Assembly (NCBI RefSeq): GCF_004340985.1
Contig: NZ_SLYB01000014.1
Span: 1-64,000, forward strand
Origin: Cricetibacter osteomyelitidis
GTDB taxonomy: Bacteria > Pseudomonadota > Gammaproteobacteria > Enterobacterales > Pasteurellaceae
Length of the DNA stretch: 64,000 nucleotides
Direction of reading: 5' to 3'
Shown: positions 60,863 through 64,000 of the stretch, piece after piece
Layout of the letters: every line of letters starts with the position of its first letter
Position numbering within the stretch: the stretch's first letter is position 1
The notes under the pieces: model-generated
What the model was told of the DNA's origin: nothing
Seen by the model: only the letters and a program-made list of their open reading frames with translations
The model's database searches: none
Position numbers and translations under genes: made by a program

Positions 60863-61783
60863 ATGAGCTGGATTGAAAAAATTTTTAGCAGAAACCCGAT
60901 TTCAAGCTCTCGCAGAGCGAATGTGCCGGAAGGGGTTTGGACAAAATGTACCTCTTGCGAACAAGTATTATATCGTGATGAATTGACCCGTAATTTGGAA
61001 GTTTGTCCGAAATGTGGTCATCATATGCGTATTGATGCTCGCGAACGTTTATTAAGCTTATTGGATGCAGAAAGTGCGGTGGAATTAAATTCAGATTTAG
61101 AGCCGCAAGATATCTTAAAATTCAAAGATTTGAAAAAATATAAAGATCGTATCACCGCAGCTCAAAAACAAACCGGTGAAAAAGATGCCTTAGTGAGTTT
61201 TATCGGTACATTATACGGTATGAAAGTAGTGGTTGCCGCATCAAACTTTGCATTTATGGGCGGTTCAATGGGGTCTGTGGTGGGGGCGAAATTTGTGAAA
61301 GCAGCGGAACGTGCAATGGATGAAAATTGTCCGTTTATTTGTTTCTCTGCCAGCGGCGGTGCCCGTATGCAGGAGGCTTTATTCTCATTAATGCAAATGG
61401 CAAAAACCAGTGCCGTGTTAGCTAAAATGAAAGAGCTGGGCGTACCGTTTGTTTCTGTGTTGACGGATCCGACATTAGGCGGCGTATCAGCCAGCTTTGC
61501 CATGCTGGGCGATATTAATATTGCCGAACCGAAAGCGTTGATCGGTTTCGCAGGTCCGCGAGTTATCGAACAAACCGTGCGTGAAAAATTACCGGAAGGT
61601 TTCCAACGTGCCGAGTTTTTATTGGAACACGGTGCTATCGATATGATCGTAAAACGTTCGGATATGCGTCAAAAACTGGCCAGCATATTAAGTAAATTAA
61701 CTAACCAACCGTCACCTTTTGTTGAGCCGGAAGTTGTTGAACAAGTTGATGAAGTTGAACAGGCAGAACAACCGACAGCGTAA
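60863..61783 (+). CDS. accD: Acetyl-CoA carboxylase carboxyltransferase beta subunit
   Basis: First step of fatty acid synthesis, with AccA. The 306-residue protein has the zinc finger [12 protein letters not shown]...CPKCGHHM and the crotonase-like core [16 protein letters not shown]. Confidence 0.97.
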   Translation: MSWIEKIFSRNPISSSRRANVPEGVWTKCTSCEQVLYRDELTRNLEVCPKCGHHMRIDARERLLSLLDAESAVELNSDLEPQDILKFKDLKKYKDRITAAQKQTGEKDALVSFIGTLYGMKVVVAASNFAFMGGSMGSVVGAKFVKAAERAMDENCPFICFSASGGARMQEALFSLMQMAKTSAVLAKMKELGVPFVSVLTDPTLGGVSASFAMLGDINIAEPKALIGFAGPRVIEQTVREKLPEGFQRAEFLLEHGAIDMIVKRSDMRQKLASILSKLTNQPSPFVEPEVVEQVDEVEQAEQPTA

Positions 61784-61792
61784 ATAAATATT

Positions 61793-63091
61793 ATGCAAAA
61801 CAATCAATTAAAAGCCACTTCGCCACTTGCAGAGTGGCTTTCTTACTTAGAAAACAGTCATTTCAAAGCTATTGATTTAGGTTTGGAACGGGTAAAAACC
61901 GTTGCTCAAGAATTGGATTTATTACGCCCTGCACCGTTGGTGATTACGGTGGGCGGCACCAATGGCAAAGGCACAACCTGTCGTTTGCTGGAAACCTTAT
62001 TACTCAATGCAGGCTTGCGGGTGGGCGTGTATTCATCGCCCCATTTAATTCGTTATAACGAACGTGTACGTATTCAAAATCAGGAATTAGCGGACAGTGA
62101 ACATACCGCTTCATTTGCGTTTATCGAACAGCATAAAAGCCAATCGCTGACGTATTTTGAATATTCCACTTTGTCTGCACTGCATTTGTTTAAGCGGGCA
62201 AAATTAGATGTAGGGATTTTGGAAGTGGGTTTAGGCGGCCGTTTGGATGCCACCAATATTGTGGATGCGGATATTGCGGTGATCACCGGTATTGATATTG
62301 ATCATGTGGATTTTCTCGGTTCGGATCGCAATCGGATTGCTTTTGAAAAAGCCGGAATTTTTCGTGCGGGTAAACCGGCCGTTATCGGTGAACCTAATAT
62401 TCCGCCTGCCATGTTACAGCACGCCGAGCAGTTGCACTGTGTCATCTCCTGCTGTAATCAGGACTGGCAATTTAGCAAATCGGGCGAATATTGGCAGTGG
62501 CAGAATAAGCGGGTTCGGTTAGAAAATCTACCGCTTTGTCGGATTCCATTAGCCAATGCCGCAACCGCCTTAGCGGTATTGCCGTATCTGCCTTTTGATA
62601 TTTCATCGGAGATTATTCATCAGTCTTTACAACAAGTGGAACTGACCGGGCGTTTTCAGCAATTAAGGGGAGAGCAGTTGGTAAAATTGGGGAATCCGGC
62701 ACAGCTGCCGCAAATGATTATTGATGTAGGGCATAATCCTCATGCGGCACGTTATTTGGCGGAAAAACTGACCGCACTTAAACCGAGTATAAAAGGTAAG
62801 ATCATTACAGTATGCGGTATTTTAAAAGATAAAGATGCGAACGGTGTATTATCGCCTTTATTGCCGATTATTGATCATTGGCATTGTGTCACATTAAATG
62901 GCTATCGCGGCCAGTCAGGACTGGAATTGCTGAAAACATTACAGGGTTTGGCTCAGTCAACGGTTTCAGCTCAAGCCGAAGATTCCGTACAAGCGGGAGT
63001 ACAAAGTGCAGTGCAAAATGCCGATAAAAATGATTTAATTCTAGTATTCGGTTCATTTCATACCGTGGGTGAATTTTTGCAGATGTTATAG
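61793..63091 (+). CDS. folC: Dihydrofolate/folylpolyglutamate synthase
   Basis: ATP-dependent glutamate addition to folates. The 432-residue Mur-ligase-fold protein has GGTNGKGTTCRLLE and ILEVGLGGRLDATNIV. Follows accD by 9 bp, the conserved accD-folC pair. Confidence 0.96.
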   Translation: MQNNQLKATSPLAEWLSYLENSHFKAIDLGLERVKTVAQELDLLRPAPLVITVGGTNGKGTTCRLLETLLLNAGLRVGVYSSPHLIRYNERVRIQNQELADSEHTASFAFIEQHKSQSLTYFEYSTLSALHLFKRAKLDVGILEVGLGGRLDATNIVDADIAVITGIDIDHVDFLGSDRNRIAFEKAGIFRAGKPAVIGEPNIPPAMLQHAEQLHCVISCCNQDWQFSKSGEYWQWQNKRVRLENLPLCRIPLANAATALAVLPYLPFDISSEIIHQSLQQVELTGRFQQLRGEQLVKLGNPAQLPQMIIDVGHNPHAARYLAEKLTALKPSIKGKIITVCGILKDKDANGVLSPLLPIIDHWHCVTLNGYRGQSGLELLKTLQGLAQSTVSAQAEDSVQAGVQSAVQNADKNDLILVFGSFHTVGEFLQML

Positions 63092-63098
63092 GTAAAAT

Positions 63099-63413
63099 AT
63101 GCATAATCAAGTTAAACAATATTTAAACCAGTTGCAGCAGGCAATGCAGGAAACGACATTATGGCAAACCATTCCGCCGAAAGAAGAAGCCTTTTTTAGC
63201 CAAGAACCTTTTGCAATCGACCATATGACGGTAAATGAATGGCTGCAATGGATTTTTATTCCGAGAATGACGGCATTATGTGAGGCAAAACAACCGCTGC
63301 CGCAACAAATTGCCATTACACCTTATGTGGAAGAAGCATTAAAAGAGTTTGAGCATCTGACGAAAATACTGGCTCCGTTAAATGAAATAGAGCGGTTGTT
63401 ACAAGAGACATAA
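63099..63413 (+). CDS. yqcC: YqcC family protein
   Basis: A 104-residue helical protein (EWLQWIFIPRMTALCEAKQPLPQQIAITPYVEEAL) of the YqcC/DUF446 family, always next to truC in this group. Function unknown. Confidence 0.9.
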   Translation: MHNQVKQYLNQLQQAMQETTLWQTIPPKEEAFFSQEPFAIDHMTVNEWLQWIFIPRMTALCEAKQPLPQQIAITPYVEEALKEFEHLTKILAPLNEIERLLQET

Positions 63414-63447
63414 ATTGCCTATGGTTTCACCCTCGGCAAAAATCATT

Positions 63448-64000
63448 ATGAATACATTAGAAATTCTTTACCAAGATCAATATCTCGTTACCGTCAATAA
63501 ACCCGCCGGAATGTTAGTTCACCGTAGCTGGCTGGATCGACACGAAACCCAATTTGTCATGCAAACCCTGCGGGATCAAATCGGGCAGTTGGTGTATCCC
63601 ATTCACCGATTAGACAGACCGACATCCGGCGTTTTGTTATTTGCCCTAGATTCACAAACGGCTAACTTAATGTGCGGTCAATTTGAACAAAAAATCGTAG
63701 AAAAATCCTATTTAGCCGTAGTGCGTGGTTATTTACAAGGTGCTGAACGCATTGATTACCCATTGAAAGTGAAGCCGGATAAAATCGCTGATAAATTTTC
63801 CACAGAAAAGGGACCGCAAAATGCGGTAACGGATTATCAAGGCTTGCAGATTGTTGAAATGCCGTATCCTATGGGAAAATTCCAAACCAATCGTTATTCT
63901 TTAGTGCGGTTAATTCCGCAAACCGGTCGTAAACATCAATTACGCCGTCATATGAAGCATATCTTTCACCCGATTTTAGGTGATACCCAATATGGCGATT
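63448..64000 (+). CDS. truC: tRNA pseudouridine(65) synthase TruC, truncated by the window end
   Basis: The N-terminal 184 residues of TruC (MNTLEILYQDQYLVTVNKPAGMLVHRSWLDR). The catalytic Asp is in YPIHRLDRPTSGVLL; later TGRKHQLRRHMKH. An ATG nine codons upstream (63421) is an alternative. The reading frame runs off the right edge. Confidence 0.93.
   Translation, partial: MNTLEILYQDQYLVTVNKPAGMLVHRSWLDRHETQFVMQTLRDQIGQLVYPIHRLDRPTSGVLLFALDSQTANLMCGQFEQKIVEKSYLAVVRGYLQGAERIDYPLKVKPDKIADKFSTEKGPQNAVTDYQGLQIVEMPYPMGKFQTNRYSLVRLIPQTGRKHQLRRHMKHIFHPILGDTQYGD

Overview
The window is chromosomal DNA of a member of the Pasteurellaceae. Copies of the Haemophilus-type DNA uptake signal core (AAGTGCGGT or its complement) are scattered through most of it, often as inverted pairs that form terminator stems. 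Gene content and local order (kdsD-kdsC, rnpB, mrcB, erpA-map, rplM-rpsI, folP-glmM, the bioA-F-G-C-D operon, tehB) resemble Haemophilus and its relatives. The genus cannot be fixed from this sequence alone. No tRNA or rRNA genes, insertion sequences, prophage or CRISPR arrays were seen.

Left part (1-9352): a macA-macB-outer-membrane-factor efflux operon, kdsD-kdsC for Kdo synthesis, the RNase P RNA gene, and mrcB (PBP1B). Right part (18537-64000): housekeeping genes. These are erpA, map, a TyrP-type transporter, tehB, rplM-rpsI with a structured leader, folP-glmM, gloB, a Bcr/CflA exporter, hemA, matP, a Lon-like protease, fabA, a PTS EIIC protein, dedA, rplY, truA, dnaK / small lipoprotein / dnaJ, sucAB plus a copper nitrite reductase, ycaO, yegP, parC-argO-parE, two poorly characterised genes, a Na+/H+ antiporter, the biotin operon, accD-folC, yqcC and a truncated truC.

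The unusual part is 9414-18497, between mrcB and erpA. It looks like an undescribed system for making modified, exported peptides. Six tandem cassettes on the minus strand (period 347-433 bp) each have a promoter, a Shine-Dalgarno site, a 37-43 codon gene and an intrinsic terminator. The six peptides share an almost invariant 24-residue N-terminus (YxxP near the start, EDVITTS at the end) and differ completely in their 13-19 residue C-termini, the pattern of leader plus hypervariable core. These genes are too short for ordinary gene callers. Next to them are two convergent operons. The plus-strand operon (11902-14211) encodes a glycosyltransferase fused to a PqqD-like peptide-recognition domain, an HPr-kinase-like peptide kinase and a free PqqD-like protein. 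The minus-strand operon (18497-14270) encodes an S26-type peptidase with a Ser/His pair, an ABC exporter without a peptidase domain, a PF14907-type nucleotidyltransferase and a GT52-type glycosyltransferase.

Inferred pathway: the PqqD-like domains bind the leader; the kinase, nucleotidyltransferase and glycosyltransferases decorate Ser/Thr of the core; the S26-type enzyme cuts the leader after or near ITTS; the ABC protein exports the product. No lasso cyclase, lanthipeptide synthetase, radical SAM enzyme or cluster YcaO is present, so the product would be a phospho- and/or glycopeptide rather than one of the classical RiPP classes. The enzyme genes lack uptake signals, which suggests acquisition by transfer. 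Each cassette carries a copy of the mrcB promoter and first codons, so the array grew by tandem duplication at this site.
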